Part shown: in pieces, positions 26,628 to 35,877 of the stretch
How the letters are laid out: the number at the start of each line of letters is the position of its first letter
How positions within the stretch are numbered: position 1 is the first letter of the stretch
NCBI RefSeq assembly: GCF_900205965.1
Contig: NZ_OAOF01000001.1
Coordinates: 1-64,000, forward strand
DNA: 64,000 nt
Source: Lacrimispora amygdalina
GTDB lineage: Bacteria; Bacillota; Clostridia; Lachnospirales; Lachnospiraceae
Reading direction: 5' to 3'
The notes under the pieces: model-generated
The model's database searches: none
Seen by the model: the letters and a program-made list of their open reading frames with translations, nothing else
What the model was told of the DNA's origin: nothing
Made by a program: the position numbers and the translations under genes

Positions 26628-26656
26628 ATTATACATCTCTTTTGTATATTATGCAA
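26628..26656 (-). promoter_or_regulatory. promoter of the argC operon
   Basis: Read leftwards: TTGCAT (26656-26651), a 17-nt spacer, TATAAT (26633-26628). The AT-rich block between this and the divergent argG promoter (26657-26683, with CATTTTATG-like words) is the natural place for an ArgR site, but no clean palindrome was found. Confidence 0.75.
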
Positions 26657-26683
26657 GATGTTTTTATATTTTTCATTTTATGC

Positions 26684-26712
26684 TTGCATTATTCCTGATT
26701 TTGTTGTATATT
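26684..26712 (+). promoter_or_regulatory. promoter of argG
   Basis: TTGCAT (26684-26689), a 17-nt spacer, TATATT (26707-26712). The -35 elements of the two divergent arg promoters are identical and 27 bp apart, so one regulator bound between them could control both. Confidence 0.75.
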
Positions 26713-26762
26713 TATGAAAGTTCAACAAGGAAAATACAAAAACCATTGAGGAGGAATCATAT

Positions 26763-27980
26763 ATGAAAGAGAAAGTAATTTTAGCCTATTCCGGCGGACT
26801 TGATACCACTGCCATCATTCCATGGTTAAAGGAAAATTTTGATTATGAAGTTATCTGCTGCTGCATCGACTGCGGCCAGGGAAATGAACTTGATGGTCTG
26901 GAGGAGAGAGCCAAATTATCCGGCGCTTCCAAATTATATATCGAAGATCTGGTAGATGATTTCTGCGACAACTACATTATCCCCTGTGTTCAGGCGAATG
27001 CAGTTTATGAGAATAAATATCTGCTGGGTACTTCCATGGCTCGTCCGGCCATTGCAAAAAGACTGGTTGAGATCGCAAGGAAGGAAGGAGCTACCGCCAT
27101 CTGCCACGGAGCTACAGGAAAGGGAAATGACCAGATCCGTTTTGAGCTTGGCATCAAGGCTCTCGCTCCTGATTTAAAGATCATTGCACCATGGCGTATG
27201 ACCGATATCTGGACGATGCAGTCCCGCGAAGACGAGATAGAATACTGCAAACAGCACGGCATCGATCTTCCTTTTTCAGCGGACAACAGCTACAGCCGTG
27301 ACCGTAACTTATGGCACATCAGCCATGAGGGCTTAGAGCTTGAGGATCCAGCGAATGAACCAAATTACGATCACCTTCTGGTGCTCGGTGTATCACCGGA
27401 AAAGGCACCCGAAGAAGGGGAATACGTGACCATGACCTTTGAAAAAGGCATTCCTGTCAGCGTGAACGGAAAAGCCATGAAGGTATCCGATATTATAACA
27501 ACATTAAATGAGCTGGGTGGAAAACACGGAATCGGCATTGTGGATATCGTGGAAAACCGGGTTGTAGGTATGAAATCCAGAGGCGTTTATGAAACTCCTG
27601 GCGGTACCATTCTGTTAGAGGCACATCAGCAGCTGGAAGAGCTGGTTTTAGACCGTGCAACCATGGAAGTGAAAAAAGACATGGGAAATAAATTCGCGCA
27701 GATCGTATACGAAGGAAAATGGTTTACACCACTTCGTGAGGCGGTTCAGGCATTCGTTACCTCTACTCAGGAATACGTAACGGGAGAAGTGAAATTCAAG
27801 CTTTACAAAGGCAATATCATAAAAGCGGGCACAACTTCCCCATACTCCTTATACAGTGAATCTCTTGCTTCCTTTACCACCGGTGATCTCTATGACCATC
27901 ACGATGCAGAAGGCTTCATCACTCTTTTCGGTCTTCCGTTAAAGGTTCGTGCCATGAAGATGCAGGAATTAAAAAAATAA
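26763..27980 (+). CDS. argG: argininosuccinate synthase
   Basis: This encodes 405 residues, the normal length. It joins citrulline and aspartate with ATP. Motifs are [20 protein letters not shown] (PP-loop), [17 protein letters not shown], and [19 protein letters not shown]. The start follows GGAGG by 8 nt. It has its own promoter and terminator and is divergent from argC-argD. argH is not adjacent in this window. Confidence 0.96.
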   Translation: MKEKVILAYSGGLDTTAIIPWLKENFDYEVICCCIDCGQGNELDGLEERAKLSGASKLYIEDLVDDFCDNYIIPCVQANAVYENKYLLGTSMARPAIAKRLVEIARKEGATAICHGATGKGNDQIRFELGIKALAPDLKIIAPWRMTDIWTMQSREDEIEYCKQHGIDLPFSADNSYSRDRNLWHISHEGLELEDPANEPNYDHLLVLGVSPEKAPEEGEYVTMTFEKGIPVSVNGKAMKVSDIITTLNELGGKHGIGIVDIVENRVVGMKSRGVYETPGGTILLEAHQQLEELVLDRATMEVKKDMGNKFAQIVYEGKWFTPLREAVQAFVTSTQEYVTGEVKFKLYKGNIIKAGTTSPYSLYSESLASFTTGDLYDHHDAEGFITLFGLPLKVRAMKMQELKK

Positions 27981-27994
27981 AAAATTTTTCTATG

Positions 27995-28039
27995 ACAGGT
28001 ACTGCCAGCTGGATTCCCAGCGGCAGTACCTGTTTTTTT
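27995..28039 (+). terminator. terminator after argG
   Basis: A 12-bp stem, ACAGGTACTGCC / GGCAGTACCTGT (27995-28006 and 28022-28033), is followed by seven T. Confidence 0.9.
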
Positions 28040-28050
28040 ATTAAGAACAA

Positions 28051-28079
28051 TTGACAGCATTATCCTCTTGCTTTATAAT
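28051..28079 (+). promoter_or_regulatory. perfect consensus sigma-A promoter for the chemoreceptor
   Basis: TTGACA (28051-28056), exactly 17 nt, TATAAT (28074-28079). Both hexamers match consensus, so the gene is probably strongly or constitutively transcribed. Confidence 0.85.
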
Positions 28080-28149
28080 TGCTCTGATTACATATTAACC
28101 AATTTTAACAAAAGATGAAAAATAATAAAACCCAGACCAGGAGAAAAAA

Positions 28150-30198
28150 ATGTTACAGAAAAAACGAAAGCCTAACACCGGCACCAAAAACTCTATTAAA
28201 CGCAAGCTTCAGATCAGTATCGCTGCTTTATCAACAATTATTACCCTTCTTTTTGGAACTGTTAATTCAATCATTGTCTATCGGGATGCCAGAAATAACA
28301 TGCATCTGAGAATTCAGGAAAACACCAACGCCTACAACCATTCGGTTGAAAATTCCATACTCATCTATAAGACTAAAATCCAGGCAGTCTCAAAAGATAA
28401 CAGAATAAGAATCACCTCCAGTGCATCACAGCAGCTTAAGAATGACCTGGATCAACTGGCACAGGAGAATGGATTTGATTCCATCGTCGTTTGTAATCCC
28501 CAGGGAATCACTTCGGATGGAACCGATGTCAGTGACAGGGAATATTTTCAGAAATCCACCGGAGGAGAAACTTATATCTCTTCCCCTCTCTTAAGCAAGA
28601 CAACTGGAAAAATGATTATGATTCTCTCAGCCCCGATCAGAGGTGACGGAAGCAAAGGTATTGTATTTGCCAGGCTTTCCTGCGATTCTTTCAGTAAAAT
28701 GATCAATGACATCTCCCTTGGCAAATCAGGCTACGGATTCATTGTGGATAAAACAGGAACTGTTGTTGCACATAAGAATCAGGATAATGTGAATCAACAG
28801 TATAATTACATCGAAGCTGCCAATGCAGATTCCTCAATTTCTGAGGCAGCCAAGATGGTAAAAAACATGACAGCTGGTAATTCCGATATTGAAGACATTC
28901 ATTATAAAGGTAATGCACTTACCGTTGGATATGCCCCCATTCCAAATACGGACGGCTGGTCCATCGGTGTAACCGCCAAAACATCTGAACTTATGGAAGG
29001 ATTTTACATTTCCATTATCACTATGATCATTTTTATCGCTGTATTTTTAGTTGTTGCTTTGGTATGTGCCATGAGAATTGCCTCCCCCATTGTAAATCCC
29101 ATTATAAAAATGGTGGAGAGACTGGAACTGCTTTCTCAGGGAGACCTTCATACCGAGGTTCCTGAATATGTGAGCGACGATGAGATCGGCACACTTTCCA
29201 CTTCCCTAAAATATACCGTATCTTCTCTTCGCTCCATCATCAATGATGCAACCACTATTTTAGACGGGGTAGAGAAGGGTAACTGCACCCAGACCATCAA
29301 ATCTGAATATAAAGCAGATTTTATCCAGCTTAAGACATCGATCAATGGAATTATTACCAATTTAAATACCATCTTCGGAAATTTCAGAAACTCCATTAAC
29401 CAGATTTCAAGCGGAGCAGATCAGATCTCTTCCGGAGCGCAGCTTTTAGCTTCCGGTACAACGGAACAGGCAGCCACTGTAGAAGAGTTAAACGCTTCCA
29501 TATCCAATGTGGCTCATCATTCTGAAGAAAATGTGGATACTGTATCAACAGTCAATGAATATGTAAAGCAGACCGGAATAGAGCTTGCGAAAGGAAATTC
29601 CTACATACAGAATTTAAACCAGGCCATGACTGAAATCGGAGAGGCTTCAAAACAGATCACAAATATCACTAAGGTGATTGAAGATATTGCATTCCAGACC
29701 AACATTCTGGCACTGAACGCAGCAATCGAAGCAGCAAGGGCCGGAGAGGCAGGAAAAGGCTTTGCTGTTGTTGCAGATGAAGTCCGCAATCTGGCTGTCA
29801 AGGTATCGGAGGCAGCCGGAGAAACCTCTTCCCTGCTGGCACACTCCTCTTCACTTGTGGAAAACGGAGAAACCTTATCAAAAGAAACGGTAGAAATACT
29901 GAAAGGTCTTGCAGACAAGGCAGACTTCCTTGGTGAGTCTATGGAAAAGATCCGGAGTGCTTCTGCAGAGCAGGTGGATGCGATCCAGCAGATCAACACC
30001 GGGTTAACCCAGGTATCCTCCGTAGTCCAGACCAATGCGGCTACTGCAGAGGAAAGCTCAGCTTCAAGTGAAGAACTGGCTGCCCAGGCTCAGGCTATGA
30101 AAGATGAAATCAGCTGGATTCAGCTGATGGGTGACAGTGCAGCAATAGAACAGCCACAGCACGAACCGATGGATGCAATAACGGAAGATAAATATTAA
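28150..30198 (+). CDS. methyl-accepting chemotaxis protein with Cache sensor
   Basis: This encodes 682 residues. Membrane segment 1 lies at about 20-42 ([20 protein letters not shown]). An extracellular double-Cache-like domain spans about 45-280. Membrane segment 2 is at about 283-310. A HAMP domain follows, then a cytoplasmic signalling rod with the hairpin tip [20 protein letters not shown] and [12 protein letters not shown]. It senses an extracellular small molecule and signals to CheA/CheW. The start follows AGGAG by 6 nt. It has its own consensus promoter and terminator. No other che genes are nearby, and the ligand is unknown. Confidence 0.92.
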   Translation: MLQKKRKPNTGTKNSIKRKLQISIAALSTIITLLFGTVNSIIVYRDARNNMHLRIQENTNAYNHSVENSILIYKTKIQAVSKDNRIRITSSASQQLKNDLDQLAQENGFDSIVVCNPQGITSDGTDVSDREYFQKSTGGETYISSPLLSKTTGKMIMILSAPIRGDGSKGIVFARLSCDSFSKMINDISLGKSGYGFIVDKTGTVVAHKNQDNVNQQYNYIEAANADSSISEAAKMVKNMTAGNSDIEDIHYKGNALTVGYAPIPNTDGWSIGVTAKTSELMEGFYISIITMIIFIAVFLVVALVCAMRIASPIVNPIIKMVERLELLSQGDLHTEVPEYVSDDEIGTLSTSLKYTVSSLRSIINDATTILDGVEKGNCTQTIKSEYKADFIQLKTSINGIITNLNTIFGNFRNSINQISSGADQISSGAQLLASGTTEQAATVEELNASISNVAHHSEENVDTVSTVNEYVKQTGIELAKGNSYIQNLNQAMTEIGEASKQITNITKVIEDIAFQTNILALNAAIEAARAGEAGKGFAVVADEVRNLAVKVSEAAGETSSLLAHSSSLVENGETLSKETVEILKGLADKADFLGESMEKIRSASAEQVDAIQQINTGLTQVSSVVQTNAATAEESSASSEELAAQAQAMKDEISWIQLMGDSAAIEQPQHEPMDAITEDKY

Positions 30199-30201
30199 AG
30201 A

Positions 30202-30253
30202 AACAGATACCACCAGCCTGCAGCATCAGGCCGGTGGTATCTGTTTCTTTTTT
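30202..30253. terminator. bidirectional terminator
   Basis: A 13-bp stem, AACAGATACCACC (30202-30214) with GGTGGTATCTGTT (30233-30245), then TTTCTTTTTT. The leftward GNAT gene ends at its edge. Confidence 0.88.
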
Positions 30254-30728
30254 AAGTCTCTGCCAGATCATTTAACTTCTGACCGGCAATCCGGTAAACA
30301 GTCCATTCATCCATGGACTCGGCTCCCATGGAACGGTAAAAGTCAATGCTGGGCTGATTCCAGTCCAGACACCACCACTCCAGTCTTCCACACCCCCGCT
30401 CTCTTGCAATGGCACCTAATTTGTGAAACATTGCTTTTCCAATTCCCTTTCCTCTGTACTCAGGCCTTACAAACAAATCTTCCAGATAGATCCCGGCTCT
30501 GCCCAGAAATGTGGAGAAATTATGGAAAAACAGGGCGAATCCCACTTCTTTCCCATCTGCCAGGGCAAAGAGCACTTCTGCTTTTTTCTGATCAAACAGC
30601 CAGTTTTTCAGCAGCTCCTCTGTCGCCACTACCTCATCAAGCATTTTCTCATACTCTGCCAGCGCTTTGATAAATTCCAGTATCAGCGGCGTATCAGATT
30701 CCTCTGCATATCGAAAAGTCAGTTCCAT
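30252..30728 (-). CDS. GNAT acetyltransferase, diamine/thialysine-type
   Basis: This encodes 158 residues. The GNAT motif A is LFVRPEYRGKGIGKAMFHKL, and the pattern YLEDLFVRPEYRGKG with ERGCGRLEWWCLDWNQPSI and DFYRSMGAESMDEW is characteristic of the spermidine/thialysine N-acetyltransferase branch. It acetylates a small amine with acetyl-CoA in the cytoplasm. The substrate is not fixed by sequence. It stands alone, between a terminator and the patatin gene. Confidence 0.82.
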   Translation of the reverse strand: MELTFRYAEESDTPLILEFIKALAEYEKMLDEVVATEELLKNWLFDQKKAEVLFALADGKEVGFALFFHNFSTFLGRAGIYLEDLFVRPEYRGKGIGKAMFHKLGAIARERGCGRLEWWCLDWNQPSIDFYRSMGAESMDEWTVYRIAGQKLNDLAET

Positions 30729-30768
30729 ATTATTCCTCCTGCGTTCATTTTTATATAGTATACTGTAT

Positions 30769-31659
30769 TTAGGTTGTTTTTTCCAGAGCGCGCCTGATCC
30801 TTGGCATCATTTTTTTAGTATATACGTAACCGCTCTCCATACATTCCTCCATGTATTCAAAGGTCAGAAGCCCTGCCCCTTTTGGAATCGGCGGCTTTAA
30901 AAGAAGAATTTCACCGCTGGAACGACAGTCTTTTAACTCTCTGCTCATAATAGAAAATGAGTGAAATGCAATCTCCATGATGGAATGATCCTTGGGCATA
31001 TCATATGCATCACCAATATCGACAGCTAACACTCTGGATTCTCCTGCTGCAATGAACAAATCCACCGGAAGATTGTTGGTAACTCCTCCATCTACCAGCA
31101 TATACCCGTTGATAGGCCTTGGGGAAAATACGGCCGGAACAGATGAACTGGCCATCATAATATCACATAACAGCCCGTTTTTCTGCCACTTCACATTCTC
31201 CTCACGAAGTGCAGATATAGGTGCCTTCTCTTCAAATAAATTGGTGAACACAACGGTGTTGCCGCTGTTTAAGTCAACTGTGGGAATCAAAAGCCCCTTC
31301 TGGCAATCCTGTATCTCCAGTCCTTCGGTTAAATCACAAAGATAATGCAAAAGCCGGTTGCCTTTGATTAACCCCATCAGTAAAGGACTTCTGTGAAGCA
31401 GCACCTGGGGCAGAAACAGAAGAACTCCCAGAATATTGGGATCTATATAATTATCTCCATGTTTTGCCAGCCATCTTACGTTTTCTCTCAACGCACCGAT
31501 GTCCATTCCGGAAGCGTAAAGTCCTGCCACAATGCTGCCCGCACTGGCTCCTGCAATCCGGTCAGGCAAAAGACCGTTTTCTTCCAATGCCGTAAGAACG
31601 CCCACGTGAATCGCTCCCTTGGTTCCTCCTCCTGATAACGCAAGCCCATAATCTGCCAT
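30769..31659 (-). CDS. patatin-like phospholipase
   Basis: This encodes 296 residues. The N-terminal oxyanion motif LALSGGGTKGAIHVGVLTAL, nucleophile elbow GASAGS and the catalytic DGG in LVDGGVTNNLP form the Ser-Asp dyad of bacterial patatins (RssA/YlbK-like). It hydrolyses acyl esters of lipids. There is no signal peptide, so it acts inside the cell or at the inner face of the membrane. It could modulate membrane lipid turnover. The next gene upstream, an amidase, is separated by a terminator. Confidence 0.88.
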   Translation of the reverse strand: MADYGLALSGGGTKGAIHVGVLTALEENGLLPDRIAGASAGSIVAGLYASGMDIGALRENVRWLAKHGDNYIDPNILGVLLFLPQVLLHRSPLLMGLIKGNRLLHYLCDLTEGLEIQDCQKGLLIPTVDLNSGNTVVFTNLFEEKAPISALREENVKWQKNGLLCDIMMASSSVPAVFSPRPINGYMLVDGGVTNNLPVDLFIAAGESRVLAVDIGDAYDMPKDHSIMEIAFHSFSIMSRELKDCRSSGEILLLKPPIPKGAGLLTFEYMEECMESGYVYTKKMMPRIRRALEKTT

Positions 31660-31751
31660 GTTACTTTTCTCCTTGCCTGGTAGAAACGTTTCAGGAAAAT
31701 GTATGCCTTTTCATGGTCCATTATGACCTTTGAACAGGGTAAACATAGCAG

Positions 31752-31800
31752 AAAAGCCAGAAAGCAGTATGGATTAAACCACGCCTGCTTCCCGGCTTTT
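31752..31800 (-). terminator. terminator after the mnmA-amidase pair
   Basis: A long imperfect stem, AAAAGCCAGAAAGCAG (31752-31767) with CTGCTTCCCGGCTTTT (31785-31800). Read leftwards it ends in TTTTC. Confidence 0.65.
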
Positions 31801-31832
31801 CTTAGATGTCTGTATTGTGAAATGAAAATATA

Positions 31833-32954
31833 TCAGTTTCCGCCTGCATAATAGGCATCGATACCATCTGCGATTCCTTTTGCAATCTTGTCCCGGTATT
31901 CATCCGTCGCCATCTTCTTATCTTCCTCAGCATTACTCATAAAGCCCATCTCCACTATGGTTACAGGTATCTTACACCAGTTAATTCCGCTCATGGAATC
32001 CGTCTCCTGAACCCCACGGTTTCTGAATCCGGTCTGATTGCTGATTCCATTCACCACTGTCTTTGACAGAGCTGCACTTTTACCATAAAGACTGCTGTTA
32101 TAAGGATTTTTTTTAGTCTGGCACATGGTCAGGGCACCGGCTATGGAGCTGTCATTTAAGGAATTCGCATGAACTCTTATGAAAATATCCGCTCCGCTTT
32201 CATTTGCCATATTGGCCCGCTCCGCATTACTGATATTGACATCATCGGTTTCACGGATCATATAGACCCGATAACCTCTGTTAAGCAGTTCCTGCTTCAA
32301 TTTCAGGGAAACCGCCAGAGTCAGCTTGTACTCCGGAATTCCGGTGGCAGATCCCTGGGTTCCGGATGCTACCTTTGCTTTCATCTGGGATGAGCCGGGT
32401 CCGATGGGTTCCTTCTCCGGATTTCCCTTTGCCTGGTGTCCCGGGTCAATGGCAATCAGTCTGCCGTTTCCGCTTCCGGCTATGACTGGTGCCTGGGTTG
32501 ACAAAACCGCCGGTTTGTCCGCAGATAAATACTTAGAAGACACGTAACATTCCTTATTTTCATAGATGACACGGCTCCAACTCTCACTGTATCCGGTTCT
32601 CTCTAAAGCTGCTCCCTGATTCAGAGTGGCCGCTATCTGGCTGGAGACAGAAGGCTGGGTTCTTACGTTCACTCCGCTTCCTGTGATATAGACCGTCTCA
32701 TTTACTTTTTGAAATTCAGGAGCTGTCTCTGTTGTCACCGTGGCTTCGTGGGAAATTTTTTCAGCAGCCGCTCCCTCTTTCTCTCCGTCTTCAATGGTCA
32801 CCGGAGCAGGATCGGCTTCTTCACTTAATTCACCATTGGCCTCCTCCACAACCGGTGCCTGTACTGCTTCATACTTTTTCCCACAGCCCGAAAGCAGGAA
32901 GACACACAAAAGCAGAGCCATCGGAAACAGCCATCTGTTCTTTCTGATTATCAC
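31833..32954 (-). CDS. lipoprotein N-acetylmuramoyl-L-alanine amidase with SH3 domain
   Basis: This encodes 373 residues. It has a lipoprotein signal ([15 protein letters not shown], Cys at about 25). A bacterial SH3 domain follows (about 85-145, [20 protein letters not shown]), then an Amidase_3 catalytic domain (about 160-370) with zinc-site regions [24 protein letters not shown] and the final [14 protein letters not shown] glutamate. It cleaves the stem peptide from muramic acid at the cell surface. It overlaps mnmA by 4 bp. The middle of the catalytic domain has an insertion rich in Gly/Ser. A role in daughter-cell separation or spore development is plausible. Confidence 0.9.
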   Translation of the reverse strand: MIIRKNRWLFPMALLLCVFLLSGCGKKYEAVQAPVVEEANGELSEEADPAPVTIEDGEKEGAAAEKISHEATVTTETAPEFQKVNETVYITGSGVNVRTQPSVSSQIAATLNQGAALERTGYSESWSRVIYENKECYVSSKYLSADKPAVLSTQAPVIAGSGNGRLIAIDPGHQAKGNPEKEPIGPGSSQMKAKVASGTQGSATGIPEYKLTLAVSLKLKQELLNRGYRVYMIRETDDVNISNAERANMANESGADIFIRVHANSLNDSSIAGALTMCQTKKNPYNSSLYGKSAALSKTVVNGISNQTGFRNRGVQETDSMSGINWCKIPVTIVEMGFMSNAEEDKKMATDEYRDKIAKGIADGIDAYYAGGN

Positions 32955-34030
32955 AGTATGGTTCCTCCTCCCACTACATACTCACCCTGATAGAATACCA
33001 CGGCCTGTCCGGGAGTGATTGCCCGCTGCGGCTCCTTAAATCTGCATTCCACCACGCCATCTTCCAGTTCTTTTATGGTACAGGCCGCACCTTTATGGCT
33101 GTAACGGATCTTTGCCATTACCTCCATCTCTTCTCCATGAAGACCGTCAACTGCCATCCAGTTTAAATGTCCGGCACAGAGAGTGTCAGAATAGACATCC
33201 TCTCCTTTTCCGATGACTACTTCGTTAGTCTCAGGACGAATCTCTACCACAAAAACCGGATAACCAAGAGATAAGTTTAAACCTTTTCTCTGTCCCACGG
33301 TATAATGTGTGATACCTTTATGACGTCCGATCACCTGACCATTTAAATCTACAAAATCACCTTCCGGTGCTCTCTCCCCTGCGTTCTCTTCTATAAATCC
33401 CGCATAATCGTGATCCGGAATAAAACAGATCTCCTGGCTGTCCGGCTTATGGGCCACTTTCAGATTGATCTGGTCAGCAATTTCCCTGATCTGATCCTTG
33501 GAATAGGCACCTACCGGCATCAGGGTACAGGAAAGCTGCTCCTGGGTCAAGTTATAAAGCGCATATGTCTGGTCTTTTGCGGCAGTTACAGACTTCTTTA
33601 AGGCATATCGTCCGTTGGGAAGCTGGTCGATCTGGGCGTAATGGCCTGTAGCGATATAATCCGCTCCGATATCTAAGCTCCTCTTTAAAAGAGATTCCCA
33701 CTTGACATACCGGTTGCAGGCGATACAGGGATTGGGAGTGCGTCCTCTCTGGTATTCGTCCACAAAGTAATCAATGACCTGGGATTTGAATTCTTCTTTA
33801 AAATTCATAACATAATAGGGAATCCCAAGATCCCAGGCAACTCTTCTGGCATCGTCTACGGCACTGAGCCCGCAGCAGCCGCCGTTCTCTTCCTGAGTCA
33901 CGTTATCCTCATCCTGCCAGATCTGCATGGTTACGCCGATGACGTCATAGCCCTGTTCCTTTAACAGCCAGGCTGCAACGGAAGAATCCACGCCGCCTGA
34001 CATTCCTACTACTACTTTCGCTTTCTTCAT
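32951..34030 (-). CDS. mnmA: tRNA 2-thiouridylase
   Basis: This encodes 359 residues. It uses ATP and a persulfide relay to thiolate U34 of tRNA Lys, Glu and Gln. Motifs are [20 protein letters not shown] (PP-loop), [13 protein letters not shown] with one catalytic Cys, and [12 protein letters not shown] with the other. It lies 15 bp downstream of the scaffold gene and cysteine desulfurase, its sulfur source. This nifS-nifU-mnmA order is common in Clostridia. Confidence 0.95.
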   Translation of the reverse strand: MKKAKVVVGMSGGVDSSVAAWLLKEQGYDVIGVTMQIWQDEDNVTQEENGGCCGLSAVDDARRVAWDLGIPYYVMNFKEEFKSQVIDYFVDEYQRGRTPNPCIACNRYVKWESLLKRSLDIGADYIATGHYAQIDQLPNGRYALKKSVTAAKDQTYALYNLTQEQLSCTLMPVGAYSKDQIREIADQINLKVAHKPDSQEICFIPDHDYAGFIEENAGERAPEGDFVDLNGQVIGRHKGITHYTVGQRKGLNLSLGYPVFVVEIRPETNEVVIGKGEDVYSDTLCAGHLNWMAVDGLHGEEMEVMAKIRYSHKGAACTIKELEDGVVECRFKEPQRAITPGQAVVFYQGEYVVGGGTIL

Positions 34031-34045
34031 AGAATCCCATTTCCA

Positions 34046-34483
34046 TTAATATTCTTCTTCTACTTCTTCCTCACCGATATCAGATTTTGGCTTTTCCAAA
34101 CCTTCGATCTTAATGTTATGCTTGGTTGCGTAATCCCACAACGCCGCATGAATAGCTTCTTCGGCAAGCAAGGAGCAGTGAACTTTTACAGGGGGCAGAC
34201 CATCAAGTGCCTCACATACAGCCTTATTGGTTACCTCCATCGCTTCCTGAATTGATTTTCCTTTTACCATCTCTGTAGCCATGCTGCTGGTAGCAACTGC
34301 CGCACCGCATCCAAAAGTTTTAAATTTTACATCCTGAATAATCTGGTTCTCATCGATATCCAGATAAATTCTCATAATATCGCCGCATTTTGCATTACCA
34401 ACTGTACCCATGCCGCTGGCGTTCTCTATTTCACCCACATTTCTCGGGTGCTCAAAATGATCCATTACTTTTTCTGTATACAT
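34046..34483 (-). CDS. iscU: IscU/NifU-type Fe-S cluster scaffold
   Basis: This encodes 145 residues. It assembles [2Fe-2S]/[4Fe-4S] clusters on three cysteines: NAKCGD, TFGCGAAVATSSM and VHCSLLAEEAIH. The C-terminus is extended and acidic (IGEEEVEEEY). It follows the desulfurase by 40 bp. It is called nifU in many Clostridia but has only the N-terminal IscU-like domain, not the full NifU. It may serve both general and nitrogenase clusters, since no separate nifU lies in the nif cluster. Confidence 0.92.
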   Translation of the reverse strand: MYTEKVMDHFEHPRNVGEIENASGMGTVGNAKCGDIMRIYLDIDENQIIQDVKFKTFGCGAAVATSSMATEMVKGKSIQEAMEVTNKAVCEALDGLPPVKVHCSLLAEEAIHAALWDYATKHNIKIEGLEKPKSDIGEEEVEEEY

Positions 34484-34523
34484 ATTCTATATTCTCCATT
34501 TCTGGTAATTCATCTACCCTCTT

Positions 34524-35708
34524 TTAGTTCCCCTGATGCTTGATATAATCCTCATAAAGAGGAGACATACTGCGCAGTTTGGCTACGATCTCCTTAATGG
34601 CTTCTACCACATAATCCATCTCTTCCATGGTATTTTCCTCGTCAAGAGTCAGACGAAGAGAGCCATGTGCGATCTCATGAGGAAGGCCGATTGCCAACAG
34701 TACATGAGACGGATCTAAAGAACCGGAAGTACATGCAGAGCCGCTGGATCCGCAGATCCCTTTCATATCCAGCATGATCAGTAAGGATTCTCCCTCAATA
34801 AACTGAAAAGCAAAATTTACATTATTGGAAAGGCGGCTCTTTCTGCTGCCGTTAATTCTGGTATATGGAACCTCTTTCAACACGCGTTCCATTAAATATT
34901 CACGAAGCTCGGTCTCTTTGCGGGTTCTTTCTTCCATTCCTGCCACTGCAAGCTCCACCGCTTTACCGAAACCTACGATTCCCGTTACATTTTCTGTTCC
35001 TGCACGGCGCTTTCTCTCCTGTCCGCCTCCATGAATAAAGGAACGGGACTTCACGCCTGTTCTGATATATAAAAATCCGATTCCCTTTGGTCCGTTAATC
35101 TTATGACCGCTGGCGCTTAACATATCAATATGATATTCATCTACGTTAATGGGCACATGACCGAATGCCTGAACTGCATCGGTATGGAATAGGATGTTAT
35201 GCTCTTTTGCTATCTCACCAATTTCCTTAATGGGTTCAATGGTGCCGATCTCATTATTGGCAAACATGACAGAAATGAGGATGGTGTCAGGACGAATGGC
35301 TTTTTTCAGCTCGTCTAACTTTATGGATCCATTCTCATCTACATTCAGATACGTGATCTCAAAACCGCGTTTCTCTAAATACTCACAGGTATGAAGCACG
35401 GCATGATGCTCGATTTTACTGGTAATGATGTGTTTTCCTTTTTCTGCATAGGCCTCTGCTGTTGCAATGAGAGCCCAGTTATCGGATTCAGAACCGCCGG
35501 CTGTGAAATAAATCTCGTTTGTCCTGGCTCCCAGGGAATTGGCGATGGTCTCTCTGGATTCCTGAACCGCTTTCTTGGAAATACCGGAAAATTCGTATAC
35601 GGAAGATGGATTGCCATAATATTCCGTAAAGTAAGGCAGCATGGCTTCTACGACCTCTGGTCTGGTTTTGGTCGTCGCTGCGTTGTCTAAATAAATCAGT
35701 TGTTTCAT
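34524..35708 (-). CDS. nifS: cysteine desulfurase, NifS/IscS family
   Basis: This encodes 394 residues, a PLP enzyme that moves sulfur from cysteine to a catalytic Cys. Motifs are YLDNAATTKTRPEVVEAML, TAGGSESDNWAL, the PLP Lys in LSASGHKINGPKGIGF, and the mobile loop GSSGSACTSGSLDPSHVL. It is first in an operon with iscU, mnmA and the amidase. A promoter and a Fur-like site lie upstream. No IscR-type regulator is visible. Confidence 0.95.
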   Translation of the reverse strand: MKQLIYLDNAATTKTRPEVVEAMLPYFTEYYGNPSSVYEFSGISKKAVQESRETIANSLGARTNEIYFTAGGSESDNWALIATAEAYAEKGKHIITSKIEHHAVLHTCEYLEKRGFEITYLNVDENGSIKLDELKKAIRPDTILISVMFANNEIGTIEPIKEIGEIAKEHNILFHTDAVQAFGHVPINVDEYHIDMLSASGHKINGPKGIGFLYIRTGVKSRSFIHGGGQERKRRAGTENVTGIVGFGKAVELAVAGMEERTRKETELREYLMERVLKEVPYTRINGSRKSRLSNNVNFAFQFIEGESLLIMLDMKGICGSSGSACTSGSLDPSHVLLAIGLPHEIAHGSLRLTLDEENTMEEMDYVVEAIKEIVAKLRSMSPLYEDYIKHQGN

Positions 35709-35765
35709 ATTTGTTAGTTCCGCCTTTCTGTAGTTCTAAAGTTAAAAGCTTCATCTACATTTTCT

Positions 35766-35793
35766 ATTATACACACATTTCCTAGAAATTCAA
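35766..35793 (-). promoter_or_regulatory. promoter of the nifS-iscU-mnmA operon
   Basis: Read leftwards: TTGAAT (35793-35788), a 16-nt spacer, TATAAT (35771-35766). The start codon lies 57 nt downstream. Confidence 0.7.
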
Positions 35794-35799
35794 TAGGAA

Positions 35800-35814
35800 T
35801 GATTCTCATTATGA
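35800..35814. promoter_or_regulatory. Fur-like 7-1-7 site
   Basis: TGATTCT-C-ATTATGA matches 11 of 14 positions of the Fur-type consensus TGATAAT-N-ATTATCA. It lies 6 bp upstream of the -35 of the Fe-S operon and in the leader of spoVB. Iron control of Fe-S genes would make sense. One site in AT-rich DNA could be chance. Confidence 0.35.
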
Positions 35815-35877
35815 TTATGTCATGAATAAAGAACAATTTCCATATATTTATAATAATTCTCTTTTTCAGGAGATTTC

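Noticed and set aside
29601..30035. 144-codon minus-strand frame
   Set aside because: It is antisense to the conserved chemoreceptor signalling domain. Ser/Ala-rich composition is a typical shadow.
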